Position numbers and translations under genes: made by a program. The notes beneath the pieces were generated by a model, which was given only the letters and a program-made list of their open reading frames with translations, did no database searches and had not been told where the DNA came from. 64,000 nucleotides of DNA, from assembly GCA_019746355.1 (NCBI GenBank), contig JAIESC010000253.1:1-64000 (forward strand), given 5' to 3'. Position 1 is the stretch's first letter. Each line of letters begins with the position of its first letter. Of this stretch, positions 44,428 to 53,292 are shown one piece after another. The DNA comes from Xanthobacteraceae bacterium. Lineage in GTDB: Bacteria; Pseudomonadota; Alphaproteobacteria; Rhizobiales; Xanthobacteraceae.

Positions 44428-44443
44428 GTGGAGAGGGAAGAGA

Positions 44444-45805
44444 GTGGACGTATTGATGCCGCAGCTCGGCGAGACCGTCGCCGAGGGCAAGATCACCAAG
44501 TGGTTCGTCACGCCTGGGGCGGCCGTCAAGCCGGGCGACAACCTGTTCGAGATCGAGACCGACAAGGTGTCGATGGAGGTGCCGTCGATCACCGCCGGCA
44601 CGCTCGCCGAGATCCGGGTGCAGGCCGGTGACGTCGCGCCGGTCGGCGCGGTGGTCGCGATCATCGCCGGTGAGGGCGGCGCGGCCGCAAGCGCACCGGC
44701 TGCGAAACCCGCGGCGTCCGCTCCGCCACCAGCTGCCTCCAAGCCAGCACCGGCTGCTCCATCGTTCGTCCCCGCGAAAGCGGGGACCCAGGGCCCCGCA
44801 CCGGGTTCTGCGGCTCGCGCCAATTTCGCCTACGACAACCTCGACCCCTTCTTCGAGGTCCGCACGCCCTCGCGCAACTTCGGTCCGGGCCGGACCTCCG
44901 GCGGCACGCACGTCACGCCGCTCGCGCGTCGTCTCGCCGGCGAGAACGGCATCGATCTCTCCCGCATTTCCGGCTCCGGCCCGCGCGGCCGCATCGTCGC
45001 AGCCGACGTCGAGAAGGCGATCGGCAGCGGCGCGGGACGCGCCGCACCCGCCATCGCCGCCGGTATGTCCGCCGATCAGGTCAAGTCGCTCTACCAGGGC
45101 GTCGAGTTCGAGGAAGTCCCACTCGACGGCATGCGCCGCACCATCGCCACGCGCCTGGTCGAGGCCAAGCAGACCATCCCGCACTTCTATCTCACCGCCG
45201 ACGTGACCATGGACGCGCTCATGCGGCTCCGCGAGGAAGCCAATGCCGGCGCGCCGAAGGCGGGCGAGGCCGCGTCCTACAAGCTCTCGGTCAACGACTT
45301 CGTCATCAAGGCGCTGGCGCTCGCGCTGCAGCGCGTGCCCGCGGCCAATGCGGTGTGGGCCGGCGACCGCATCCTGCGCTTCAGGAGCTCCGACGTCGGC
45401 GTCGCCGTGGCGCTCGACGGCGGCCTGCTCACGCCGGTGATCCGCAACGCCGAGGCGAAATCCCTGTCGGCGATCTCCAACGAGATGAAGGAGCTCGCCG
45501 GCCGCGCCAAGGACAAGAAGCTGAAGCCCGCCGAATACCAGGGCGGCGCCGCGGCGATCTCCAATCTCGGCATGTACGGCGTCCGCGAGTTCGCCGCGAT
45601 CATCAACCCGCCGCACGCGACGATCCTCGCGGTCGGCGCCTCGCAGCGCCGGCCGGTCGAGGCCGACGACGGCTCGGTGAAGTTCGTCAGCCAGATGACG
45701 GTGACGCTGTCCTGCGACCATCGCGTCGTCGACGGCGCGCTCGGCGCCGAATTGCTCGCGGCGTTCAAGGCGCTGATCGAGAACCCGGTGATGATGCTCG
45801 TCTAG
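44444..45805 (+). CDS. Dihydrolipoamide acyltransferase (E2) of a 2-oxoacid/acetoin dehydrogenase
   Basis: A 453-residue E2. The lipoyl domain has Lys41 in ETDKVSMEVPS, followed by an Ala/Pro-rich linker (AKPAASAPPPAA), a peripheral-subunit-binding domain (TPLARRLAGENGIDLSRISG) and a catalytic domain ending with His426-Asp430 in CDHRVVDGALG. The start is GTG. Residues about 107-118 of the linker (SFVPAKAGTQGP) are encoded by an inserted palindromic repeat, tolerated because the linker is unstructured. It works with the E1 genes upstream; E3 is not nearby. Confidence 0.9.
   Translation: MDVLMPQLGETVAEGKITKWFVTPGAAVKPGDNLFEIETDKVSMEVPSITAGTLAEIRVQAGDVAPVGAVVAIIAGEGGAAASAPAAKPAASAPPPAASKPAPAAPSFVPAKAGTQGPAPGSAARANFAYDNLDPFFEVRTPSRNFGPGRTSGGTHVTPLARRLAGENGIDLSRISGSGPRGRIVAADVEKAIGSGAGRAAPAIAAGMSADQVKSLYQGVEFEEVPLDGMRRTIATRLVEAKQTIPHFYLTADVTMDALMRLREEANAGAPKAGEAASYKLSVNDFVIKALALALQRVPAANAVWAGDRILRFRSSDVGVAVALDGGLLTPVIRNAEAKSLSAISNEMKELAGRAKDKKLKPAEYQGGAAAISNLGMYGVREFAAIINPPHATILAVGASQRRPVEADDGSVKFVSQMTVTLSCDHRVVDGALGAELLAAFKALIENPVMMLV
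44763..44797. repeat. Palindromic repeat inserted in the E2 coding sequence
   Basis: CGTTCGTCCCCGCGAAAGCG and the following bases match the right arm of the repeat at 20430-20456 with one mismatch. It stays in frame in the E2 linker. Another relative lies at 47506-47585. Confidence 0.85.
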
Positions 45806-46025
45806 CCCGGGCGTCGGGCAGGCTGCCGAAAAAGCCTCGGGCGTTCCGGCCGGCGCCGTGGGCACGTCCACGCGTGTCCTTGACGCAACATGAGCGCAGT
45901 TCCTGAACCAGGAACGCAGGAAATCCCCGATGTTATCTGGATTCTCGGCCGGCCAACCTGTAGGCGTGCCGGGTACTATCGTATTGTGGAGGTTCGAGCG
46001 GGGCCATGATCAGAGGGGGCCGGGT

Positions 46026-46460
46026 ATGAAAATGCGTTTTGCGATGATGAGCGCGGCTGCTGCGGCCGTTTCGTCGGTTGCGTTGCTGTCCGTGGCCTTC
46101 ACGCTGGCCCATGCCCAGCCGGCGAAGAAGGTGAACACGAGCGTGGGGGCGAGGACCGCTGCCTGCAAAAAGGATTGCAGCTCCGGCAACCTCCACGGAA
46201 TATACCGGGCCTACGGCGCACACGACCCGCAGCTCAAATCCCCCGAGTCGCGGAAGCTCTACAACGAATGTGTCCGATTGTGCCTTGACCCGTTGCCGAC
46301 CACTTATGTCCAGAGGTCCATCATCGAGTCCGGCGGTTCGTGGTTTGGACAGACCAAGGCGGACTGCCTGGGTTGCCACGCCTCAGGTAAGCCGAAAAGA
46401 AATTGGCCCGGCATCAATACGGTTCCGGATGCTCTCAAGCGGGAGAACATCACGAACTGA
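46026..46460 (+). CDS. Small secreted protein with CXXCH and paired CX3C motifs
   Basis: A 144-residue protein from the ATG at 46026 with a signal peptide (AAAVSSVALLSVAFTLAHAQ). After the leader there are two CX3C pairs (ACKKDCSS; NECVRLCLD) and near the C-terminus a CLGCH, fitting the covalent haem-c motif CXXCH. It may be a small periplasmic c-type cytochrome. No clear axial methionine is obvious. It is unrelated to the E2 operon upstream by sequence; its function is unknown. Confidence 0.7.
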   Translation: MKMRFAMMSAAAAAVSSVALLSVAFTLAHAQPAKKVNTSVGARTAACKKDCSSGNLHGIYRAYGAHDPQLKSPESRKLYNECVRLCLDPLPTTYVQRSIIESGGSWFGQTKADCLGCHASGKPKRNWPGINTVPDALKRENITN

Positions 46461-46564
46461 CGACAGGGCATTGTTTGACGCTCAAAAGCCGGCAAAGGCG
46501 TTGCGCGGCCGCCGAACGTCAGCATTGACGCTCCGTTAAGCAAATTGCTTGCATTGTCGCGGCC

Positions 46565-47371
46565 ATGAGTGGTCGCGTGCGTTTGTATCTTGTCGGCGTG
46601 GTCATGCTCTTGGCCTTGGGTGCCTGTGTGCACACCGAGGGCAACAACATCGCCTTGCAGGATCAATCCGCAACGTCATCGCCGAGGCTCGCCGGCGTTG
46701 CCACGCCGCCGGTCGAGGTGCGCGATCTCGACAGCTACGCCGCCATGGACAACGAGCCGACCGGCTCGATCGCTCCGGCTGCGCGCATCCCCGAGGTGCC
46801 CGCGCCGTTCCGCAAGGCCCACAAGCACATCTATCTCTTGCTCGGCGGACTTCAGGGCCGGGACGGCTGGGTGACGAGCGCCGGCATGTACGGGCTGCGC
46901 GCGTCGCTCGCCGGGCTGCCCGACGTGACGATCACCACCTACGACTGGCCCTCCTACAAGCGGGTGGCCGCGGACATCGCGAAGCTGCCGAAGGACGACA
47001 TCGTGATCGTCGTCGGCTATTCCGGCGGCGGCGCGAAGGCGACCTGGCTCGCCAACATGCCGTCGAAGCCGCAGATCGATCTGATGATCATGTACGATCC
47101 GAGCCCGCCCTGGGGCATGATGGTCATCGGCCCGAACGTCAAGCGGGCGATCTGCTACTGCAACATGACGCCTGCGTTCTTCGGCCTGGGCGGCGGCATG
47201 CTGCGCGGCCGCGACACCCACGTCGAGATCGTCAAGATTTATGAGCAGCACATGCTGGTTCAGGTCAACCAGACGCTGCACGCGCGCACGATCGACGAAG
47301 TGAGGAAGGTCACCAAGGACGGCGGTCCGGTGGATCTTCCGCGCGCCGCGGAAGCGCGAACGCCCGGTTAG
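46565..47371 (+). CDS. Lipoprotein with alpha/beta hydrolase-like fold
   Basis: 268 residues starting with a lipoprotein signal (VGVVMLLALGAC) whose Cys is the probable lipid anchor. After a variable stretch, IYLLLGGLQGRDGWVT and VIVVGYSGGGAKATWLA give a hydrolase-like nucleophile elbow (GYSGGG). The remaining catalytic residues are not evident, and the family is uncharacterised. It is probably anchored in the outer or inner membrane facing the periplasm. It may be a lipase-like or a non-enzymatic protein. Confidence 0.65.
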   Translation: MSGRVRLYLVGVVMLLALGACVHTEGNNIALQDQSATSSPRLAGVATPPVEVRDLDSYAAMDNEPTGSIAPAARIPEVPAPFRKAHKHIYLLLGGLQGRDGWVTSAGMYGLRASLAGLPDVTITTYDWPSYKRVAADIAKLPKDDIVIVVGYSGGGAKATWLANMPSKPQIDLMIMYDPSPPWGMMVIGPNVKRAICYCNMTPAFFGLGGGMLRGRDTHVEIVKIYEQHMLVQVNQTLHARTIDEVRKVTKDGGPVDLPRAAEARTPG

Positions 47372-47733
47372 CTTCACCCGCGTCGCGGCCGGCGCGCGCT
47401 TCGGCTGAAAGCAAGGCAAACTTAATCCGCTGTTGCAGTTCGCGCATGGCGCACGGGTGGTGCGCTGAGCAGCGAAGACCGGTTGGCTGGGATCGATGCT
47501 CTCTCCGTTCGTCCCCGCGCGGGAGCCGGGGCCGGAGACCAAGTGCTTGCATGGGGCCCGGATTCCAGCTCGCGGGAATGAACGGATCGAATTCCGTCTG
47601 TTCTACGCAATGAAAAGCCGGGTGGTTCACGGATGCAGCAGTTTATCGAGGATCGGATTCATCATTTCTTAAAATGCGCCATACTAATCTGTTATGCGGG
47701 ACTTCCTCATTTGCGCGTTAAAAAGGCCGACCC
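47372..47733. other. Intergenic stretch with a palindromic repeat
   Basis: The 362 bases contain a repeat at 47506-47585 (CGTTCGTCCCCGCGCGGGAG and following, closing with CGCGGGAATGAACGG). It is the family of 20377-20456 and 44763-44797. AT-richer sequence at 47650-47725 is probably the promoter of the PilZ gene. Confidence 0.6.
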
Positions 47734-48390
47734 ATGCGGCAGTTGGTGTCTGGTGTGCCCGCCGATGTCCTGTTCGCCGAGGCCCAGGCCGCGCGGCGCC
47801 ATGACGCGGCGTCTGTCCTCAGCATCACCGGGCGCTACTCGTTCAAGAACTGGTACGACCAGCAGGGCAAGCTCCGCGAATTTTCCTGCCGCCTGACCGG
47901 AATTACACCGCATGAGATGGCGCTGATCGTCCCCGTGATGGGGCGAACAGGCGCGGACATCACGGTGGCATGCGAGGAGTTCGGGCAGTTGGAGGGAACC
48001 GTCGGCCGTCCCACCGGCATGGGCTTCGCGATGAAGATCAAGGCGACCGACGAGGAGCGCGCCAGACTCGCGGATAAGATCGCCTGGCACGAGAAGTTTC
48101 AGAAGAAAGAGACGGTCGACAACCGCAAGCACAAGCGCATCGTGCCGGCCAATCCGCTGTCCAGCCTCATTCTCGCCGATGGCAGCCGGCTGCGATGCTT
48201 TGTCATCGACATGTCGGCTTCGGGGGTTGCGGTGTCCGCCGACATCATGCCCGAGCTCCGGATGCCGCTTGCGGTCGGCAAGGTCGTGGGCCGCATCGTG
48301 CGCCACCTGCCCGGCGGCTTTGCGGTCGAGTTTGTCGAAAAGCAGGACATGCGCGCGCTCGAGCGGATGATCATTCAACCGACTCTTTAG
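47734..48390 (+). CDS. PilZ-domain protein (c-di-GMP binding)
   Basis: A 218-residue protein. The C-terminal half has the PilZ signature: NRKHKRIVP (basic loop) and IDMSASGVAVSAD (DXSXXG-type). The N-terminal half (residues about 20-110) looks like a second, degenerate PilZ-like barrel, starting ITGRYSFKNWYDQQGKLREF, and lacks the basic loop. It should bind cyclic di-GMP and modulate motility or envelope functions. There is no neighbouring partner gene. An AAAGG ribosome site is visible upstream. Confidence 0.85.
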   Translation: MRQLVSGVPADVLFAEAQAARRHDAASVLSITGRYSFKNWYDQQGKLREFSCRLTGITPHEMALIVPVMGRTGADITVACEEFGQLEGTVGRPTGMGFAMKIKATDEERARLADKIAWHEKFQKKETVDNRKHKRIVPANPLSSLILADGSRLRCFVIDMSASGVAVSADIMPELRMPLAVGKVVGRIVRHLPGGFAVEFVEKQDMRALERMIIQPTL

Positions 48391-48452
48391 AGCGGCGAAC
48401 GGCCGGGGTGGGCACCAGCTTTCCGAAAAGGACTGCGCTCCAGCTTAGGAGT

Positions 48453-48578
48453 GTAGGGCGGGCCAAGGCGCGCAGCAGCGCGTTCACGCGCGTCTTCGAG
48501 GCGCTATGGCCGGGCCCACGCTTTCTTGCTCGACGCGAGAGCGTGGGCACGCCGCTTTCGCGGTTTTGCCCACCCGCG
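48453..48578. repeat. GTAGGG(C/T)GGGC...GCCCACCC dispersed palindrome
   Basis: GTAGGGCGGGCCAAGGCGCG and TTCGCGGTTTTGCCCACCC bracket an inner dyad around CCCACGCTTTCTTGCTCG / CGAGAGCGTGGGC. It lies between the convergent PilZ and TRAP genes. Related copies are at 54058-54372, 53145-53270, 56180-56263 and about 63436-63474. Confidence 0.75.
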
Positions 48579-48584
48579 CGCTCG

Positions 48585-49886
48585 CTAATAGAGCACGCGC
48601 GGCAGCCACAGCGCCAGCGACGGCACGAAGATCAAGAGCGCCACCAGCACGAAATCCGCCGCCAGGAACGGCAGCGTGCCGAGGTAGATCCGCATCACCG
48701 GAATCTCCGGATGCTGCGCCTGGATCACGAACACGGTCATGCCGGTCGGCGGGCTGATCAGGCCGATCGTGCACATGACGGTCACGAAAATGCCGAACCA
48801 GATGCCGTCGTAGCCGATGCTGTTGATCAGCGGCAGGGTGACCGGCACGGTGATGAGAATGGTGCTCACCTCGTCGAGGAAGGTGCCGAGCACCACGTAA
48901 AGCGCCATCACCGCCATGATGATCCAGAACGGCGTGAGCCCGGCGACTTGCGTCCACTTCGTCAACTCGTTCGGAAACTGGGTGAGCACGATGAAGCGCG
49001 AAAACACGAAGGCGCCCACGACGATGAAGAAGATCGCGGCGGTGGTGTAGACCGTCTCGAGCAGGCATTCGAGGAGGCCGCGCCACCCCATCGCGCCGGT
49101 GGCAAACGCGATCACGATCGCCGCGAACGCCGCCATCGCCGCCGCCTCCGTCGGCGAGAACCAGCCGAGATAGATGCCGAACACCGCAAAGAAGAACAGC
49201 ACGCCGAGCTTCCACATGCCGAGCGAGGCGGAGAGCCGCACGCGAAGCGGCATCGGCTCCACCTTCGGGATCCAGTGCGGCCGGATGGCAGCTACGATCC
49301 ACACCGCCGCGACATAGAGGCCGGCGAGCACAAAGCCCGGGATGAACGCCGCCGCGTAGAGCTTGATCAGCGACTGCTCGGCGACGATCGCATAGATCGC
49401 GATCAGCACCGAGGGCGGGATCAGCACGTCGAGCGTGCCGGCCGAGGCCACCGCGCCCGCCGCGAATGCCGGGTTGTAGCCGTGCCGCTGCATCTCCGGG
49501 ATCGCCACCCGCGAGAACGTCGCCGCCGTCGCGATCGAGGAGCCGCAGATCGCGCCGAACAGCGCGCAGGCGCCGATCGTGGCGTTGGCGAGCGCGCCGC
49601 GGATGCCGGAGAACACCGCGTTGCAGGCCTGGAACAGCTCGGTCGCCATGTTGCCGCGCGCGGCGACCGCGCCCATCAGGATGAACAGCGGAATGACCGA
49701 CAGCGAATAGGCGCTGGCAAGCGTATACGGCACCGAGCCGAACATGGTCAGCGCCCGTGGCCAGCCGTCGATCGCGGCGTAGCCGATCAGGCCGGACGTG
49801 GCCAGCGCAACCGCAATGGGCACGCGCAGGAAAATGAGCACCAGCAGCAGGGCGACGCCGAGCCCGCCGATCGCGGCGACGCTCAT
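48585..49886 (-). CDS. dctM: TRAP transporter large permease (DctM)
   Basis: A 433-residue, about 12-span TRAP large subunit. Typical motifs are visible: VPIAVALATSGLIGY, SIATAATFSRVAIPEMQRHGYNP (cut to the core) and LDVLIPPSVLIAIYAIVAEQS. It forms the ion-coupled channel with the small permease DctQ. Its start overlaps the stop of dctQ (ATGA at 49883-49886). The operon order is dctP, dctQ, dctM on the minus strand. The substrate is set by DctP. Confidence 0.92.
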   Translation of the reverse strand: MSVAAIGGLGVALLLVLIFLRVPIAVALATSGLIGYAAIDGWPRALTMFGSVPYTLASAYSLSVIPLFILMGAVAARGNMATELFQACNAVFSGIRGALANATIGACALFGAICGSSIATAATFSRVAIPEMQRHGYNPAFAAGAVASAGTLDVLIPPSVLIAIYAIVAEQSLIKLYAAAFIPGFVLAGLYVAAVWIVAAIRPHWIPKVEPMPLRVRLSASLGMWKLGVLFFFAVFGIYLGWFSPTEAAAMAAFAAIVIAFATGAMGWRGLLECLLETVYTTAAIFFIVVGAFVFSRFIVLTQFPNELTKWTQVAGLTPFWIIMAVMALYVVLGTFLDEVSTILITVPVTLPLINSIGYDGIWFGIFVTVMCTIGLISPPTGMTVFVIQAQHPEIPVMRIYLGTLPFLAADFVLVALLIFVPSLALWLPRVLY

Positions 49887-50350
49887 CGCGCGTCCTCGCG
49901 CGCGAGCGCCATGACGAGCGCTGCGATGGCAGACGCGATCACGCCGAAGAGGAGCGCAAGCCAGTGCCAGAACCGCGGCAGCGCCAGGTCCGCGGTGACG
50001 TCGTTGAATTCGAGGCTGTCGCGCGCCGCGATCAGGCCTTGCCAGGCCATCACCGCGAGCACGACGACGGCCAGCACCGCCGCGGCGCGCTTGAGCGGGG
50101 GCACGAGCCGCGGCGCAACGTCGTCGATGGCGTTGACCAGGATGTTCTCGTCGCGCAGGAACACGCACGGCAACGCCAGAAAGAACGTTGCCGCAAGCAG
50201 AAGCTCGACCACCTCGTAGACCCCGCGAATCGGCCAGTTCACCACGGCGCGCAGCGTGACGTCGGCCACCGTGATCAGCAGCATTGCGCTCAGGAACGCC
50301 GCAGCCATCGCGCCGCAGATGAGCGAGCAGCGGTCGCGCCAGCGCTTCAC
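49883..50350 (-). CDS. dctQ: TRAP transporter small permease (DctQ)
   Basis: About 155 residues from the GTG at 50350, with four membrane spans (AAAFLSAMLLITVADVTLRA; the family-typical VNWPIRGVYEVVELLLA). An in-frame ATG upstream at 50527 would add residues encoded entirely by a palindromic repeat (GLVPGIPLGRAQCQPKRDG), so it is rejected. DctQ links DctM to substrate delivery. It lies between dctP and dctM and overlaps dctM by 4 bases. Confidence 0.85.
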   Translation of the reverse strand: MKRWRDRCSLICGAMAAAFLSAMLLITVADVTLRAVVNWPIRGVYEVVELLLAATFFLALPCVFLRDENILVNAIDDVAPRLVPPLKRAAAVLAVVVLAVMAWQGLIAARDSLEFNDVTADLALPRFWHWLALLFGVIASAIAALVMALAREDAR

Positions 50351-50421
50351 GGCTTCTGTGTCCCCGGCGTCATCGCAGCAAGCTTCCGGCGCGTTTTTTC
50401 CACTCGCACTGAACCATCCGT

Positions 50422-50510
50422 CGTCATGGTCGGGCTTGTCCCGGCCATCTCGCTTGGGTTGGCACTGTGCTCTCCCAAGCGGGATGCCCGGCACAAGGCC
50501 GGGCATGACG
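50422..50510. repeat. Dispersed palindromic repeat, GTCATGGTCGGG type
   Basis: Starts CGTCATGGTCGGGCTTGTCC and ends AAGGCCGGGCATGACG. It lies between dctP and dctQ; its closest relative is 51659-51747, just upstream of dctP. Confidence 0.85.
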
Positions 50511-50544
50511 TGGATGGGCTGGCGCAAGCCAACTGGAGACCGCT

Positions 50545-51600
50545 CTAGTTCCAGAAATTCTTCGACGTCGTCGCGTGCTTTTCCGCCAGCGCCTTCATGC
50601 TGTTGTAGATCGTGCGTGCCGGCATGCCCTTGCCCTCGAGCTCCTTGAGGTGCTTCTCGGCGACCTCCGCGCCGATCCTGCGGAACTTGGCGTTCTCCTC
50701 AGGCGAGAGCTTGATCGCCTCGGCGCCGCCGTCGACCAGGAGCTTCTTGCCGACCACGTCGAGCCCGTCCCAGGCCTCGCCGACCTCCTTCTCCACGCCG
50801 GTCATCGACCTGGTCACCAGCGCCTGCAGGTCGGGCGGCAGCTTGTTCCAGAAGTCCTGGTTCATCACCACGGCGAAGCTCGAGATGTAGGAGTACATCT
50901 CGGTCGAATACTTCAGGAGGCCGCCCATCTTGAATGCGATGCCGGCGCCGCCGTAATCGATGAACGTGCCGTCGATCGAGCCCTTCTGCAGTTGCTCGAC
51001 CTGCTCGGTCGCCACCACGCCGACCGGCGTGCCGCCGAGGGCTGCGACGAATTCGCGGATCGTCGGCGAGGCAAACCGCAGCCGCGTGCCCTTCATGTCG
51101 TCGGTGGTGCGGATCGGCTTCCTGGTGGTGTGCACGTTGCCGGGCTGGTGCGTCAGCAGCAGCAGCACCTTCACGCCGCGGTGCTCGGCATCGAGATGCT
51201 TCGCGCGCAGCTCCGGGTCGTTGAGCGTCTTGGTGCCGATCTCGGCGCTGCCGACGAGGTAGGGCAGGTGCGAAATCTCCGTGAGCGGGAAGCGCCCCGG
51301 CGTCGCTCCGTGCAGGAACCAGGACACGTCGGCCTGGCCGGTGCGCGCGAAGTCGTAGTGCTGCTGCATCGGCCCCATCTGCGCGCCCGGGAAGCGCTTG
51401 ACCACGATGCGGCCGCCGGAATCCTTTTCCAGGCCGTTCGCCCATTTGATCAGCCATTGCGACATCGCGTGCTGATCGCCGACGAAATAGGCGAGCTTCA
51501 GCTCGATCGGCTGCGCCGATACGGTGCTGGCGTTGAAAGCCGCTGCGACCGTCAGCCCGACGGTCAGCAAAAGCGATTTCACGGTCACTCTGCATTTCAT
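50545..51600 (-). CDS. dctP: TRAP transporter substrate-binding protein (DctP)
   Basis: 351 residues from the ATG at 51600 with leader LLLTVGLTVAAAFNASTVSAQ. The core includes LRFASPTIREFVAALGGTPV and VVATEQVEQLQKGSIDGTFI, where the conserved arginine that binds carboxylates usually sits. It delivers a carboxylate to DctQM. The neighbouring TauD-type dioxygenase and acetoacetate decarboxylase hint at a specialised substrate, which is inference. Confidence 0.9.
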   Translation of the reverse strand: MKCRVTVKSLLLTVGLTVAAAFNASTVSAQPIELKLAYFVGDQHAMSQWLIKWANGLEKDSGGRIVVKRFPGAQMGPMQQHYDFARTGQADVSWFLHGATPGRFPLTEISHLPYLVGSAEIGTKTLNDPELRAKHLDAEHRGVKVLLLLTHQPGNVHTTRKPIRTTDDMKGTRLRFASPTIREFVAALGGTPVGVVATEQVEQLQKGSIDGTFIDYGGAGIAFKMGGLLKYSTEMYSYISSFAVVMNQDFWNKLPPDLQALVTRSMTGVEKEVGEAWDGLDVVGKKLLVDGGAEAIKLSPEENAKFRRIGAEVAEKHLKELEGKGMPARTIYNSMKALAEKHATTSKNFWN

Positions 51601-51658
51601 GGCTGGTCCTCCCCAGGACACGAGAGCGATTTTCAGCAAGCTTGCACGAGTCTATCCA

Positions 51659-51747
51659 CGTCATGGCCGGGCTTGTCCCGGCCATCTCGATTCGGTTGGC
51701 ACAGTGCCTCCCTGAGCGGGATGCGCGGGACAAGCCCGCGCATGACG
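51659..51747. repeat. Dispersed palindromic repeat, GTCATGGCCGGG type
   Basis: Starts CGTCATGGCCGGGCTTGTCC and ends GACAAGCCCGCGCATGACG. It lies between divergent dctP and the dioxygenase gene, so it sits in a shared promoter region. Confidence 0.85.
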
Positions 51748-51880
51748 GGAAGCGAGCGGGTCAAACCAACTGATTGGACGCCAAGCCTGCCAAAAAAGCC
51801 ATTGACCGGCAATGCGGTGGGCCGTTGCGCTGGCCCGTCCGGTGGGCCGATAATCGGGAAAAATCACGGGAGGCGGCGTC

Positions 51881-52858
51881 ATGAGCCAGCGGGTCAATCC
51901 CAGCGTTGCGAGGCCGGTTCGGTCGGAGCGTGCCGGCATCACCATCCGCCGCGTCGGCGTCAATCTCGGCGCCGAGATCTCCGGCGTGGATCTGCGCCAT
52001 CCGCTGCCGGATGCGCAGTTTGCCGCGATCGAGTCAGCGCTCACCGAGAACGAGCTGATCATCTTCCGCGACCAGGACATCACCTCGGACCAGTTGATGG
52101 CGTTCGGCCGGCGGTTTGGCGAGCTGACGGTGCATCCGTTCGCCCCGAACGAAGGCAGGAACGCGCCGGAGCTGATCAAGTTTCGGAACGACGAGACCAC
52201 GCCGCCGTTCGGCACCGACGTCTGGCATTCCGACGAGACGTTTCGCGCCGAGCCGCCGATGGCGACCATCCTGCGCGCCACCGACGAGCTGCCGGCGGTC
52301 GGCGGCGACACCATGTTTGCCAGCATGTCCGCGGCCTATGACGGCCTGAGCGACCGGATGCAGCAATACATTTCCGGGCTGCATGCCATTCACGACATGA
52401 AGCCGTTCCGGCCGCTGTTCGGGCAGAGCCTGGAGGACCGGAAGAAGCTGCAGCAGTTCGAGCTGATGTACCCGCCGCAGCTGCACCCGGTGGTGCGCAT
52501 CCATCCCGTGTCCGGGCGCAAGGTGCTGTTCGTCAATCCGCAGTTCACGCTCGCCATCGACGGCATGGAGGAGCGCGAGAGCCGCGCGCTGCTCGACACG
52601 CTGTTCCACCAGGCGCTGGTCCCCGAATACCAGTTCCGCCACCGCTGGGAGCCGCACACCATTGCGATGTGGGACAACCGCTCGACGCAGCACTACGCGG
52701 TGCACGACTACTACCCGCAGCGCCGCTACATGGAGCGCGTCACCATCAAGGGCGGGCCGGTCATCGGCGTTCCGCGCGCCGATCCTGCGAGCATCCGCCG
52801 CGCTAAGTATGTGGCGCCGGAAGGCGTCGACGTGCACGGCGGTCACAAGCCGCACTGA
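51881..52858 (+). CDS. TauD/TfdA-family 2-oxoglutarate-dependent dioxygenase
   Basis: A 325-residue Fe(II) dioxygenase. The metal facial triad is visible as HxD in DVWHSDETF and the distal His in STQHYAVHDYYPQ, with the 2-oxoglutarate arginine in RRYMERVTIKG. Members hydroxylate taurine, aryloxyacids or other sulfonates/carboxylates, releasing sulfite or alcohols. GGGAGG precedes the ATG. It is divergent from the TRAP operon, which might import its substrate. The specific substrate is unknown. Confidence 0.9.
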   Translation: MSQRVNPSVARPVRSERAGITIRRVGVNLGAEISGVDLRHPLPDAQFAAIESALTENELIIFRDQDITSDQLMAFGRRFGELTVHPFAPNEGRNAPELIKFRNDETTPPFGTDVWHSDETFRAEPPMATILRATDELPAVGGDTMFASMSAAYDGLSDRMQQYISGLHAIHDMKPFRPLFGQSLEDRKKLQQFELMYPPQLHPVVRIHPVSGRKVLFVNPQFTLAIDGMEERESRALLDTLFHQALVPEYQFRHRWEPHTIAMWDNRSTQHYAVHDYYPQRRYMERVTIKGGPVIGVPRADPASIRRAKYVAPEGVDVHGGHKPH

Positions 52859-52888
52859 TGGCGTTGCCCTTGAATCCTCAGGACGCTT

Positions 52889-53050
52889 TCACGCCGTCTT
52901 GTGCCCCATGATTGGCTCGATTTTGTCGAGCGTCTTGCCGAGCGCGCGCTTGGCGGTCTCCACGTCGTAGCGGTTCTGCAGGTTCAGCGAGAGCTGTGCG
53001 GACGTGCCGAGCGCCTTGCCGAGACGCAGCGCGGCATGTCCTACGTTGGT
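52889..53050 (-). pseudogene. Remnant of a HigA-type antitoxin
   Basis: The minus strand reads AALRLGKALGTSAQLSLNLQ then NRYDVETAKRALGKTLDKIE and a stop, which matches the C-terminal part of HigA antitoxins (normally following an XRE domain). The DNA-binding N-terminal part and any toxin are missing; upstream sequence turns into a palindromic repeat. It is a decayed toxin-antitoxin fragment. Confidence 0.75.
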
Positions 53051-53144
53051 GCTCAAAGGCGCGGGTGGGCTTGGGCGGCTCCCGGCAGATCGGCCCGTGC
53101 CACCAGTCTACAGTCCTGGCTGGCTTCGAACGGCTGAATCGTAC

Positions 53145-53270
53145 AGGGTGGGTCAGGCGCGACTTGTCCGCCGTAGCGCGCAGCGCGAAGGCGGAAGCGC
53201 CGTAACCCACCATCTGGATTCACGAAAAACGTAGCGGTGGGTTACGCGCCTTCGGCGCTAACCCACCCTG
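53145..53270. repeat. GGGTGGGT...AACCCACC dispersed palindrome
   Basis: Contains GGCGCGACTTGTCCGCCGTA, CGCCGTAACCCACCATCTGG and GCGGTGGGTTACGCGCCTTC, closing AACCCACCCT. The first part recurs at about 57555-57605 and the middle at 56180-56263. It fills most of the gap before the acetoacetate decarboxylase. Confidence 0.8.
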
Positions 53271-53292
53271 CGCGCTCAGGCCAAATCCTACC

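Noticed and set aside
48195..50219. A 674-codon plus-strand open frame
   Set aside because: It lies antisense to dctM and dctQ and runs through a palindromic repeat; its RHR/DRR-rich composition is not protein-like.
50351..50527. Upstream ATG start for dctQ
   Set aside because: The extra residues are encoded by a palindromic repeat; the GTG at 50350 gives the normal family length.
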